Origin: Mucidula mucida
Taxonomy: Eukaryota > Basidiomycota > Agaricomycetes > Agaricales > Physalacriaceae
DNA: 64,000 bases
NCBI GenBank assembly: GCA_015501055.1
Contig: JADNYV010000153.1
Span: 1 to 64,000 of the forward strand
Reading direction: 5' to 3'
Position 1 is the stretch's first letter, and every line of letters starts with the position of its first letter. Below, one piece after another: positions 31,374 to 42,864 of the stretch. Made by a program: the position numbers and the translations under genes. The notes under the pieces were generated by a model. That model did no database searches, was not told where the DNA came from, and saw only the letters and a list, made by a program, of their open reading frames with translations.

Positions 31374-31755
31374 TACAGGTATGCCGCTCCGCCACTAGGG
31401 GAAGATTGAGACAAAGTTCAAACGAAGAGGACATAACGGCCGACCTCAACTACGCAAGCGAGAAACTGCTTGTTCTCCATTTCCTCGCATGCTTTTGTGG
31501 CTAAAGGATCCTCGAAGACAGCAATACTCGCAACGGGGTCCAATTGAAACACGAAATACTCTCCACAAAGAGGAAGCGACATCGCGGCCTGTGTCTCCAA
31601 AGAGAGATTGTAGTTGTGAACGGTAGAGTAGCTAGTCAGAATTAAGCGCCTAAGATGATAGTCGTGGTGAAAGCGTGAGAAGTGAGGTCAACACTCAACG
31701 CCTGTCAGGTCCGTCGCGGTCCATTCGGCCATCACCGTCATCAATATGCAGCGAC
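31374..31755. other. Intergenic, nothing recognised
   Basis: No ORF with support on either strand; lies between the uncertain hypothetical gene and the foldback. Confidence 0.5.
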
Positions 31756-31922
31756 TCAGTTGGCTGAAGAGTCCTAACAACCTGGAGCTACGCTGCCTGA
31801 TAGGGCCCGCCATCCTGCTCGACACTTGAACCTGCCGGCCTTTATCATGTGCGGGACAGGGATGGCGCCGGGCGCTATCAGGCAGCGTAGCTCCAGGCTG
31901 TTAGGACTCTTGAGCCAACTGA
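31756..31922. repeat. Long near-perfect foldback, arms about 60 bp, spacer 44 bp
   Basis: The left arm 31756-31815 and the reverse complement of 31860-31922 agree at almost every position (shared GAGTCCTAACA and CTGGAGCTACGCTGCCTGAT). A transcript across it would form a stem of about 60 bp. It could be a foldback/MITE or a precursor of small RNAs. Confidence 0.9.
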
Positions 31923-32032
31923 ATCGCGAACATGGAGAAGTTAAATTTATCTGCACTTTTGAGAAAGAGCTCGCGAATGGTTATGAGGCAAGACATTATG
32001 ATTTTCTTGAGGGAATCAGATCCGTGCTTATA

Positions 32033-32275
32033 CTGTAGCGTTTCGACCGCAAATTCACATAACGGGTCACGGGGTCTTTGAAGTGAAGCTATATATACAT
32101 CATAACGGGTCACGGACCACTTTGGTCAGGCACGAGCCTCCAAATAAGGAAATTTCAGGTCCCGCTATAAGCGGAACTGTCCAAAAAAGGCAATTTAAGG
32201 GTCTGTGAAGCTGTTCGCTGTAACTTCAGACCATAATGGGTCACAGGCTGTGAAGTTACGGTCAAAACGCTACAG
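32033..32275. mobile_element. Tc1/mariner-like MITE, 243 bp
   Basis: Terminal inverted repeats of about 26 bp starting CTGTAGCGTTT (left) with the complement ending ACGCTACAG (right). Flanked by TA on both sides (32031-32032 and 32276-32277), as in Tc1/mariner insertions. The interior has three copies of CATAA[C/T]GGGTCAC (near 32058, 32101, 32232). No ORF. Confidence 0.85.
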
Positions 32276-32752
32276 TAATCCACCCTATGAAGATCTATGT
32301 GAAATCTTCATACTGATCTTCAAGTTAACGCTGTAAGGAATACAATTGACCTAGATTGACCTTCACCATGTTTGTACTGTAAGTACCTTGGGAGTAGGCA
32401 GGCCAGCGGAATGGAGTAAGTTCATAGTGGCCAAATTTCGTCGCACCGGTCACAGGTCACATGGTGCGACGAATTCTACAGTAGTAATCTGGAAATCATT
32501 TCGCCCACCGATATGTCCCGCTAGGAAAAGGACTTTTCCAAGTTCTGAGGCTCACCAATTGCCGGCTCAGAGTCCACGACGACATCTCCATTTTCTCAGA
32601 ACCCGCTGTAATTCTCGTCTAAGTGTAGCCTACAGTATGTACAACGTAGATAACTAGCATTCGAATAACAAGAAGAATTGACTCGGAAGAACCTATATAC
32701 ACTCGTCCAATGAAAAGAAATAAGCATACTGTACAGTAACAACGATTCCACC
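32276..32752. other. Intergenic with a possible second TA-flanked miniature element
   Basis: 32376-32485 starts CTGTAAGTACC and ends GAATTCTACAG, with TA at both ends. Inside, TTCGTCGCACC and GGTGCGACGAA (near 32437-32474) form an 11-bp hairpin. The end repeats are short, so I give this only as a candidate. CTACAGTA or CTGTACAGTA recurs at 32629 and 32726. Confidence 0.4.
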
Positions 32753-34265
32753 CTACTCGTCACGCCGGTACGTCTTCATCGTCGACCACGGCATCGGGTC
32801 AAACGTCGCATCACTCACCACGTCCTGAAAAAATTGGTCCAATATCTCCTTCTTAACATGCTTCTTCGGTTCCGGTACCGATGCCATGCACTGCAGTATA
32901 GGCAGTCTGTCCCCTTGCACCTTCTTTCCAACAATTCCATCCCGCAGCACCAGCTCTTCCGGGAAAAGAGGTTCCCTCTCGGTGTTGTGCCAATGAGCGA
33001 AGACAAGCTGCGAGACATCTGTCACAGGCTCCACCTCCGCATACAGCGCCTCGTTCGGCGCGAGCTGTTGGTGACGGAGATGCATAATCGGAGGGCTGTA
33101 GAGTTTGATGCAGCCTTCGTCGGCTGGCATTGGTCCTGGACGCTACATGGCAAAAGTAAGTGAATGCGAAGACTGTCTTGGGTGAATAGAGCTTGCCTCA
33201 TTATGCGTGGTCTGGAAGCTTGGAGCAGCAAATACGACTGGATCTTCTTGAACCTGAATCATGGTACTAAGATCAGTAAACGCCAAACGTGTGCTGCAGT
33301 AGTCTCACGTTTTCCGCCTTCTTCTTGCCTTTGACGCGTCGCGTCGTTTCATCTCCTGCGGCCTTACGCTTGGGCGCCGTTGCTCGAGGAACTGGCGCTT
33401 GTTGCCCGACTTCGTTACGAGCAGCCTTCTTTGCGGCTGACGGACGGGATGGCCCTTGTATAACAAGAGCGCCTTGCGCTCCAGCGACTTCATCTTGATT
33501 GGTGTGCACGATGGTCGGGGGCATAAATATAATCACGTTTGGCCTGAACACCGCGCCTACTGGAGGTGCAGACGCCGCACTTTGCCGCTCGTCTGGTATA
33601 TTGATATTTGTTGCCACTTGTTACGAGCAGCCTTCTTTGCGGGACGGACGGATGGTCTTGTATAACAGAGCCTTGCGCTCCAGCGACTTCATCTTGCTTG
33701 GTGTGGACGATGGTCGGGGCATAAATGTAATCACGTTTGGCCTGAACACCGCGCCTACTGGAGGTGCAGACGCCGCAGTTTGCCGCTCGTCCTGGTAAAT
33801 ATTGAATGTTACCTGACTACCCGTCCTCGGAAGAGCCGCCTCCAGGGAGATGCCAGTTACGCTATTCCTGCGGGAAAGGGGTTTGGACTGGATGACCGGT
33901 GGCTGAGGCGGGGCTTGCGCTTTCTGGGGAGTCTTTTTCGTCTCGATGGAGGCGTGACCATGATGGCCGGTGGGTGGGGAACAACTTGAAGGTTTGAAGG
34001 ATTCTGTAATATGAGAGCTCCGAGGAGACGAAGCGGCAAAGACATTTTCTTTATTGGATTGAAGGTCGTCACTGACGGTGATGGTAGACTCGGGCGCGTC
34101 GTGGTCGTCTGCGCAAGCATCGGTCCCAAAGAGCTCCTCCCAATTAGTGTCTTCCCCGGCCGTGGAACCCTCTTGGGCAATCTGAACACGAACACCTGGT
34201 GGAGGTGTTTGACCGACTGCATTGTAGGTTTCGAGGTCGGCGGGATTGTTGCAAGCGACAGACAT
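32753..34265 (-). pseudogene. LPEELDLG-family paralog 1, with a tandem exon duplication and in-frame stop
   Basis: ATG 34265 starts an Asp/Ser/Pro-rich, probably disordered N-terminus with QSKPLSRRNSVTGISLE. A segment starting DERQ[T/S]AASAPPVGAVFRP occurs twice, about 198 bp apart (near 33600-33790 and 33415-33590). A TAA at the junction (near 33620) stops translation between the copies. Downstream come a basic PKRKAAGDETTRRVKGKKK stretch (likely nuclear-localisation signal), the exon VQEDPVVFAAPSFQ, a GCAAGC-donor (GC-AG) intron, and the C-terminal domain with LFPEELVLRDGIVGKK. Paralogs at 36709-37353 and 53116-53982. Function unknown. Confidence 0.6.
33415..33800. repeat. Tandem duplication within paralog 1, unit about 198 bp
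   Basis: Two direct copies share long near-identical blocks (CGCCGCACTTTGCCGCTCGT against CGCCGCAGTTTGCCGCTCGT; GGCCTGAACACCGCGCCTAC in both). Small indels have shifted the reading frame in the downstream part of one unit. Confidence 0.9.
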
Positions 34266-36708
34266 CGTGAATAACAACGTCGGTGAAAGCGGATGACAAG
34301 TTGGCTGGGTCACGAATTATGAACGGCAGAGTCGTGGATAGACAGGCGTCAATACTGGTAGGTGGTGGTGGAAAAGCAAGAGTGACTCGTCACATATGTG
34401 GACCAAGAACAATGGGCGAGTCCGGAAGATGCCGGTGGACCGAGCCTTTGTTCGCCAGTTCAAGTAATTTGATGATAACGCTGGAATTAAGCATGAGGCG
34501 CCGCAAGCAGTTAGCTGAACAAGTACTATTTGAGTCAAGAGCATGAAGGAGAGAAGGGTACCAACTATGCGATCCGAATTTAATGCGCCACACTTGGAAA
34601 TGGGATTAATCATCAAAGTCGCGAGAAGAGCATATCAGTTCACCACATGGCGACAGGTCTGGCATTGTCTCCGGTCCATTTATCGAGTGGCTCCTTGGTG
34701 AAATGTGGATACCAACACGTACCACACATTAAGCAGTAGAATGTGACCGCGTCAAGATAGTTCCTGGAACGACGAGTCTCGGCACAGAATCACGAACGTT
34801 ACGTTACTTCTGTAGTCTGCAGACACCCTTCCCGAATGCAGGCCTTATTCCAGTAATCCGTAGTCTGTAAGTACTGTTTAGACTCCGGTGAAAGCTAACA
34901 ACAAATACATAAATGCACCGGTACCTTTCAGAGCTCGTTCTTTTGAGAGACTCGCAGATGGCCTTCCTGCTCCCGACAGTTATTCGTCGATCCTAAAGGG
35001 ATTGCGACTCAATAGCGCAAGTGCTACATACACATGCTGTCAGTGTATCTTCTTAGTCTAGCGCTGGAAGGGAACAAGAGAACTCACCTTGACTCTCTTG
35101 TGTCGGCAGTTCCACCGCACTAGAACTTATCGTCCGTCTGTGTTCATGTCGAGCTCAATGCAAGAACGCGATAGTAGATAAGGACGCCACGTTCATTACA
35201 GCGCCAAGTGTAAAATTGTGTATCCTGTGACGAAACGCTCAACTTGAGTGCTGACTCTTTTCCTTGATGCGATGGTGTAAAAAAGCACTCTTTGATATCC
35301 TTCGTGAACAAAAACATGCACCCCTCTGACGACTCGGACACCGAGGACTCCTGCACGTTTGCCAAGATGAGTGAAATTTCCTTGCAAGAGCCGTGCAGAC
35401 GTACTGTACCATTACCCGGCAACGTTTATAGCGCGTTCATTTGGGCAAGATAGTCTTCAGATTTTCAGTCTATTCGTGTTCGGTAGTCAGCGTAGTTGCG
35501 CTAGTTTTTCCAAGCGAAGATATCATCAGGACTCCGATTGACGGCCTCTGCGGCCGACTTAGCTCGTCGATATTGAAGACGAGTCTGCGTTCTGCGTGGC
35601 GAAGGTCATCCTTGTAGCTAATCATATTAGATCATAGGTCAGACATACAGTATATTTACATTCACCGCCCAAATGTGTAGTTGAAAAGGTCGTTTGGGAA
35701 TGCGCCAATGAGAACGAACGATATGAAGGCCAACGTGGCGTCGCAGTGGGGAGGAATTCGGAATCAACAAAGGCAAGGGCAGTATCAAGCGGGGGCGAGC
35801 CCAGCAAGAGCCTCGCGCTCCCAAGGCAGGCCATGGTCGTTCAATTCAGATCTAAGACAGGCAGCTCTTTCTGTGCCGTTTCCAGTATTTATTCAGGACA
35901 ACTCTAGTGGTGTCATTAGACGCGTCGAAACGACCTGGACATAAACGCACTTTCTGTCCAAGCATCCCTCTGGCGTCTGCAGAAACTCTTCCTATCTCCA
36001 TCCCGCATTCGTCGAATTTGGCGGACAATTTAGCGTCCATGTTTTCTTCGAGTCAAAAGGGATTGCGCGTTGAGATGGCAGCCCTGCCTCGAAGTGCCGT
36101 TACAGTAGCGTACGACGTTGCCAACATTCCGTTTCAAAGGGACTCTAGCAGCTTCTTCAGACGCGTAAAACGAGGCTGGACATAAAGTCGCAGCTTTTGG
36201 CCAATCAAATCCTATTTCCCCAGGCCTCTGCAGTTTTCATTTCCATTCCGCGTTGTCGTTGGCCACGATAGAACAGAGTAGCTTTCATGCTGGCGTTGAA
36301 TTTCTTGCACAGCAATACATGTTATGTCCACGTTTCCTTCGAGTAAAGCGAGATGATGTTCGGAAAGGAAGCTGGGATCTTTGCCGGCGGCACTTTCTGG
36401 GCCACTCTCTTCTCCAGATACGAGTACTTGGTGCAACTTAGGGTACTTACTCTAATTTGAAGAAGTGGTGTCACATTGAAGAAATAATGATTTTATTTAC
36501 CAAATTTCATTTGGGTTTTCACAAGCAATTTGAATCTTTAACTTCCTGCTGGAGAAACTTGGGTCAAGGTCGGAGACGTACTATAAAGACAACGTCGATA
36601 GTACGCATTGAGGATGATCAAATAGAGGACACAGTAGGAACATACAATCAAAGCAACGATACGCTCATATATACCAGCAAACATGAACGATAGGAAACAA
36701 ACATTTTC
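34266..36708. other. Intergenic, 2.4 kb, with paralog-shared 5' flank and diverged repeats
   Basis: No supported gene; the longest ORFs are below 100 codons and featureless. The left part (34320-34620) is the conserved 5' flank of paralog 1. Two diverged direct copies ending GACGCGT[C/A]...CTGGACATAAA lie at about 35880-35945 and 36130-36186. TTTGCCGGCGGCACTTTC at 36380-36397 recurs at 55034. Confidence 0.45.
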
Positions 36709-37353
36709 CTACTCATCAAATATGGGTGGCGGCACGCTCTGCGCCAACACTAGCGCAAGCGCAAACCTCTCCTTCGGAACCTTCCTCAAAACAAAGGGAC
36801 CAAGGTCCAGCTCCTCAGGTAAAACCGGCGCACAACCTAGCTTGATCCAGCGAACGAGGAGAAGCATAGTGCAATGGGGAGCTTGGGGAGGCTGGAATTC
36901 GTATAACGCGTCGCATGCGAAGAGGAAGCTGCAAGGCGGGATGGGTGGCATGAAGAACCGGTAAAAGGCAAACTCGTCCGGCTCGGACGATGGAGGCTGA
37001 ATAAGATATTCAGTCAACGCGAAGAGCGTAATCGATGAAGCTTGCCTGAGGGAATTGGGATGATGGTGAAGCATGACCACCCGGGTTTGCCTCGACCTGA
37101 ATGAAAAATAAATTAACGCTACGCGAGTTAGAACAAACTCACCTGTTGAACCTCCTTATTCTTTCCTTGGCACTGTCGGTCGTTTCATCAGTGCGCATGG
37201 AGCGACAAGCCGCTCCCTGTCGTTCGCCCCATCGTTCAGTTCTTCGCCACTGTCATCCTCCGACTCAAGGAAATCTTCGTAGTCGGAGGGCGACGCGGCA
37301 TCCGAAGTCGTGGTTTGACTTCTAGTGTGAGCTCGGTCGTTGCGAACTGACAT
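36709..37353 (-). CDS. LPEELDLG-family paralog 2
   Basis: ATG 37353 begins MSVRNDRAHTRSQTTTSDAA, an acidic Ser-rich start (DYEDFLESEDDSGEE). An intron precedes the exon VEANPGGHASPSSQFPQ; then a GC-AG intron (donor GCAAGC, about 37045) leads to the C-terminal domain. That domain reads PPSSEPDEFAFYRFFMPPIPPC, then CDALYEFQPPQ, MLLLVRWIKLGCAPVLPEEL and DLGPFVLRKVPKERFALAL. The N-terminal exon may carry a frame change before ETTDSAKE, so I am unsure the gene is intact. The C-terminal domain is about 55-60% identical to paralog 3 by eye. No known family recognised. Confidence 0.55.
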
Positions 37354-39493
37354 GGTGGTATGTCGTTCCTTGAAGTAAATGAACATTGACCGTAAGAGCA
37401 GACGATGTAGGGCGTCGGTAATGGTAGGTGGTGGTCGAACAACAAGGGTACAATTTGCACGTGTCTTCAAACAGACGACAATGGGTGATGAGCCCGGATG
37501 ATGGTGGCCATTGTTCGTTATTTGGGGCAACTCGCTGACAAAGCGCAAATGGTATTCAAAGACACTTGAGATGGACTTTTCAAAGAGATCATACCTCAAC
37601 CATTACGCAGATTGCGCCACACCTGGAAAAAAGTAGCATAAAATTTGTGGTAAAACTCATGATCCATGACTTCATATTCCAATAACTCACGTAGTGCCGC
37701 GCGAGACGCTAAGAGACAGCCACACGTAGTACTCGGCCATGTCTACAGATGGTCCGAAGCCCAGGGCCCGCTTTACAATCACGTCTATGTGAACGGCGTA
37801 GTCCCACAGGCCATAGACCACCTGCCGCACGAACGAATGGCCTGTATGGATACGTCAATCTCCGAAAACTATGAACAGCCAGTAGCTTACACATACAACC
37901 TCTTTGAAAAAGTTTGATGAGGGCAAGGCTGTTGATACCATGCATACTATCCTCGTCTCCTTCAGCGACGAGAAAGAGGGACATGGGTGGACGATCTCGA
38001 ACCTGATGCATAGCGTGCTCAAGGAACATAAGTCACCTGCCAGGTCAAGCCGGAATTTTACCTGTGTTGTTTCTGGGAACAGCCTGCGGATATACTTTTC
38101 GGTGTCATTCCATGAGCTACAGTCCTTCGCGAGTGTCGCTATCCGAGCAGGGTCCAGGATAAAGAAAAGGAAGCCCATTTCAGATATGCAACCTGTAGAG
38201 GGTAGACGGTCAACGCAATCAGAATACTCAAATCAGGCAACAACGATTTCGAGTTACATAGAACGCGTAGTCTTGACAGCCATGGTCACTGCAGATCGTG
38301 CTTTGCTACTTTTCTTTGTGCGTCCGCTTGCCACCCGCATGTCTTTGAGGTGGATAGGAGGACTGAGCGAGGGATACTAACAATCGTCTTGCAATTCAGC
38401 TTCTTCGAGCGCGACAGTTCGTGCTTTCTGGACATGTTGATGAGATGAAAGCAGGAGGGAAGCCGTGTGGGCGTATTTGCCGGCGGCACGACAAAGTGCC
38501 AATCCGACTACCGGCGGCAGTTTCGTCTTGTCTTCAACCTTGACTGCCAGTGATACTTGCCATTATTCTCATCTTCCTCTTATCATGACAACCGATTGGT
38601 TGGGAATCAACTGAAACCAGAGGGCGACGGAAAGACCGGTACCACGCCCAGCAGACGTCAATCAGTACTCGGCGCAATTTAGACGCCTTGAACTACTCTA
38701 TTCTTGGATTGACTTTCTATTGCATAGCTTACCAGTTTTCCGTTAGATACCGGGCTTCCTTTCCCTCCGCAGATCCCTTCCTTGCGAAAAAAATCGATTT
38801 TTTTCAATGTGTCGTTGATTCAGACGCGTTCTCGGTTTTCACGCTCTCAATACATAGAATGATCCGGTTACCGCACTATATCTTGAACGGTGAGTCTGGC
38901 GCAGTCACGGTAAGTCTGGCGCAATCTCACTACTTCAGATGAAGGACAGTATACATCACTTGGACCGTATCCAAGGATGAATTACGACGCAGGTGTCATA
39001 ACATAGAGAAATTATCATAATGACATCTGACGATTGACACATGGACTCGAATTGGTGTAAGTAGTGCCAAATTCGAGTCTTCCGATCTAGGCCTTGGAGT
39101 CGGCGTTCAACTTTCTCCGCCGGCTTGTTTGAGGTAGCGCCTTTTGTTAGCGCAACCTGTGAGCAGAAAGGCCAAGGTTTCCCACGAAGATGTCTCTTTG
39201 CGCACGTTCATGAGCATTGTCAGATTCGCTCTTCCTTTTCTCCGCCTCGCATGTAGAGACTGACGTGGAGCACACCTAGAAACCACGAATATCGACCTTC
39301 TTTCTGACGTGTAATGGACCACCTCCCAAGTCCTTCTGGGATCGGCGGACAACAGATGTTCTTGTGATCCATTCTTACCGGCTCTGTGTCAAACAAAGGC
39401 CCACATCCCTTGCGCCTTAAGAATCGCCGGCCAATCTCTCTCAAAGCCCAAACTCTTGCATCCCATCCGACGACGCAGAACGTACTTCTCTCC
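37354..39493. other. Intergenic, 2.1 kb, no supported gene
   Basis: 37400-37620 is the shared 5' flank of paralog 2. Overlapping ORFs at 37666-38380 (both strands, up to 158 codons) give no consistent gene model. A 20-bp perfect palindrome around ATCGAT lies at 38786-38805, a duplicated GT[G/A]AGTCTGGCGCA near 38890-38925, and a 12-bp hairpin (GACTCGAATT...AATTCGAGTC) near 39046-39082. Confidence 0.4.
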
Positions 39494-41130
39494 ATGGATT
39501 CTTCCGACGTCTACAAGAAAATCCGGCAATCTCACCTCGAGGAGCTGGCGGAACTTGACCTCGTCAAAGAGCCGGTGCCGACGCCGCGCATGCCACGCGG
39601 GAGCTACAACGACCTCGTACAATGGACGAAAGACAGTCAAGCACAGATCCAGGCAGGCATCGCGAACCGTAAGTCTCGTTCTCGCGCTCTCAAGATGAAG
39701 CCTCTTTCTAGGTGTCTTTGGCGGTAATACCAACTCTCCGATCGACTTTAACAACGTGTTCATGGCATTCATGGAAAGCGCTGCTATGTATTTGAGGTGC
39801 GCGCCTGGTGTCTGTCTCCCAAGTCTCCGATTTTGGTTGATTTCAACGTTAGAGATGAGTCTCTCGTTTTGAAGGCCGTAGAAACCTTCCGAGCGGGGGA
39901 TAAGAATGGGGCTCTCAAACTGCTCGAACGGTCCACTGCCGCTATTGACGAACTGGTATGTCATGGTGTCAGGTTGTCTGTGTACAGGCTGGTACTCAAC
40001 GAACAACGCCAGGCTGAATTATGGGGAATGAAGTTCATAGTGATCTGTGGTACGCGCTTCGTCTTGATGCTATGAAGCAACTTTCACTCAAATTGCTGCA
40101 GACCTCCTCGAGCAGCACCCGGATGGACGTCACATCATCGTCGGCCCATACTGCGGAGCGTTCGTTTCAAAGGACCCACCAACCCTTTCATAGGCATCGC
40201 ATTCAAGGTCTGTCGATATTGTTGAGGGTAGCATGAAAACTGACCGAAAGGTAGGGAACTGGCGTCCCGGCGTAATGGATCAACGATCTCTACGCGGTAC
40301 TGACTGTTCGAGTTTCGGAGGAGCTCCTCTTTGGCGGACAGATCTCGAGGGGATTCTACTATCCATTGTTTTCGACGTATTCCGCGCAGCCCCTTAGTGA
40401 ACCGTTCAGTACGCCTTTCATTCTTGTTCTGTGCTCACTCCGATCGTCTAACTACAATCTTCGTAGCTCTCGTCAAAAAGGCTATCAAATCATTTCTTCG
40501 TTGGCGAGCAAGACAGTTATCACGCACGTTACTGTAGGTCATCGTCGCGCTTACTTATAGTGCGAACTCATTATGGATTTCCAGGGACACTCGCTTGGTG
40601 CTGCCTACGCGTCGCTGTGCTACGCACAGCTGAGGATAGAGGGACCGGCACGGAAAAGGCGGACCTCGGGGATCTATACACCTTTGGCTCTCCACGTGTC
40701 GGCCGCGGGGACTTTGCTAGTCCCTCGAGTAGCCATGACGGCGGCGACCTGCGGCTCCGCGTGGCGCATCGTCAAACCAAGGAGACTACGTCACCAAGGT
40801 CCCAGCGGTCTGCGCCGTGGCCGATCTCGAGAGATCCGTTTATCCACGTCGATGCGTCGTACATTTTCCCAGAACGCAAGCCTATGCCTGGTCCTTCAGA
40901 GATTGGGACCCACCCAATGGACGCTCCTACGCCATGGAAGCCACACGGTATGTGTTATCTCATCAGCGAAAAAATGCTGATTTCATTGATGTGGTTTGTT
41001 AGAAGTTGACGAGTATTACAAGTCGCTGACGTTTGCCACTACGGGTCGACTCCCTCCGGATATGAGGATCTCGGACTCCAGATGGCTGTGGGCACCCCGG
41101 GAGGTATCGAGTACTTAAGGCTGCGGCATC
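39494..41130 (+). pseudogene. Decayed class-3 lipase
   Basis: The start reads MDSSDVYKKIRQSHLEELAE and PRGSYNDLVQWTKDSQAQI, then GGNTNSPIDFNNVFMAFMESAAMY across an intron. Later pieces are HIIVGPYCGAFVSKDP, NPFIGIAFK, QISRGFYYPLF, the nucleophile elbow GHSLGAAYASLCYAQL (G-x-S-x-G, 40583-40630), DLYTFGSPRVGRGDFA, DYVTKVPA, PWPISRDPFIHVDASYIFP and EYYKSLTFATTGRLPP. These lie in different frames, with at least four shifts (about 40180, 40650, 40760, 40815) not explained by introns. The parent would be a secreted or intracellular alpha/beta-hydrolase acting on acylglycerols. The catalytic Ser is kept, but no continuous protein can be read. Confidence 0.8.
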
Positions 41131-41228
41131 GGGCTGTGTGGATCACCGCCACCTTGTGGAGTCAGTGAAGCTGCAGGACTTTGCAGTCGCTTCGACGCAG
41201 TGCGTTTCTCGATTGACAGTGCCGACAA

Positions 41229-41650
41229 ATGCGCGCTAGGCTCTTTCCAGGTGGGCCTCTGGTTGGTGAGATCGTGGCGCGGGGAGATGCGACAGGTATT
41301 GACGCCGACAGCGTGACGTTGCACTGCAATTCGTTGAAGGCTTTGTGTGGCGTTCATACGCAATGCATCATGCGGGCGACTGGCGATGCGAACCCGAAGG
41401 AGGCCAGTATAGTCTTCATTGCCGATGGTGTCGTCGTAGCCGTCGCGGTGCTCGCTATGAAGTCTGAAGTCAAGGACATTTGCCTAGACGGAACCTGCGC
41501 GTGGGAGTAAGTCCTCTTCGCACATCTTTTCATGGCTCATATGCTGACATTTGATGTAGATTCGCTGATACGCCACTCGTCGAGAAAGTGTCTGAGGAAT
41601 GGCAGAAGGCTACAGAGGTAGTGTTTGAGAAACTGTTTGCGAATGTATAG
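41229..41650 (+). CDS. Hypothetical protein, two exons
   Basis: Exon 1 is open from about 41229 to a GTAAGT donor (41508) and exon 2 runs from the acceptor near 41560 to TAG at 41650. The junction gives TCAWEFADTPLVEKVSEEWQ-type sequence in frame, ending VVFEKLFANV. Visible: SIVFIADGVVVAVAVLAMKS, a hydrophobic strand-like segment. The 5' end is uncertain and may extend upstream toward 41100. I do not recognise the family. Confidence 0.45.
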
Positions 41651-42654
41651 AAACAAACTGCAACTGTGTAAATGTAAATCAATCTGCCATGATAGGGCGA
41701 TTTATCGAGACGGAGGGGATGCCCTGGGAGCCGTTACATCTCAATGTCATTCCGTTCACGGTTTACTAACATCTCAAGTCCTACATGACGAGGCCCTCGC
41801 TAGATTCAGCATTTCCCTCCCTCACCGCCGATCCTCTGTCTGTACTCCTACCGTGCGAGCCGCATCGGCGCGTCCTGATCTCAAGATCGTGAGAACCTCC
41901 GAGGTTTCTTCCTGCTTCCATCTTTCGGTGGTCGGCTCCATTTTCTGACGCATTTCCAACTGTTAAGCATTAATCTCAAAGTTCACTCCTGAATGCACGA
42001 CCTTCGTGCATTGACCAACTGCTTTCTCTGAATCTCTTGGGCGTCAAAAAGGACTGCCAGCACATTCCCCAAGTTCGAAGTTGATGATTATACAGGAGCT
42101 ATCATTCAAAGCAGGTGAACTCCTTTCGCCGCCGGGAAGCATGAAACCGATATCTACAGAATGCATTCAGTACGTGACAAGTCGGTATCTGCTTCTTCCT
42201 CAACGAGAGGCGGGTGAATGAATACATGCTGATGCTCAATATCTACCGCTGCCTCGAACTTGAATTCTGCCATTCAATCCAAGAAGACACTGTCTGTGAT
42301 CATCAGACCTAACATAGACGTAGTTCCGGTTTGCATGAGCGATGATAATTGCCTGGACGTACAAATGTGGGTTCCTTGAACACGCCAACTTCATAACGCG
42401 GCGAATGTATCAACCCAAGTCATTTATGCATTGTGCGTACTCTCGACTGTCTAGGCTTCAAGACTGAGCCCAGATTCGTACTACCAGGGTGTTCCAACTA
42501 TTTTACGATATCGTCTATTCACTCGTCGCGGAGCGCTCATCTGTCCATCTGTTCATCAGTGCCTTTGTTGATGCCCTAGCTCACAGAGACAAGTATAAGA
42601 AGTCTCGTTCTTTTCCCGACTTCTCATCCACATCCACATCACTCATCCTCTATT
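41651..42654. other. Intergenic, nothing recognised
   Basis: Only short ORFs (up to 107 codons) without domain, splice or composition support. Confidence 0.45.
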
Positions 42655-42864
42655 ATGATCATGAAGCTCAGCATCATGCCTGCCATGTTCCTCGCCCTCG
42701 TCATCTTCGCTGTCCTGGGCGCTGCGGCTCCCGTTAAGGTCGAGCCCGAAGGTGTGTATTACCACTCAGCCAGTTTCGACGAGTTGGGGCTTATCATGGC
42801 TATGATAGTGAATTGTGACTCTAACTCGACTAAGACTGACTTTGAGGATGCGGCATGTCCTTGA
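42655..42864 (+). CDS. Candidate small secreted protein
   Basis: 69 codons: MIMKLSIMPAMFLALVIFAV, an evident signal peptide with cleavage likely after AAA in LGAAAPVKVEP. A short acidic mature part with two Cys (VNCDSNS, DAACP) follows. A third exon with clustered Cys downstream (near 43020) is possible, so the C-terminus is provisional. Confidence 0.45.
   Translation: MIMKLSIMPAMFLALVIFAVLGAAAPVKVEPEGVYYHSASFDELGLIMAMIVNCDSNSTKTDFEDAACP

Noticed and set aside
37666..38380. Several overlapping ORFs on both strands
   Set aside because: No single model gave a consistent spliced protein; listed only as intergenic.
39389..40006. 205-codon minus ORF
   Set aside because: Opposite strand reads lipase N-terminal sequence with an intron, so this is a shadow.
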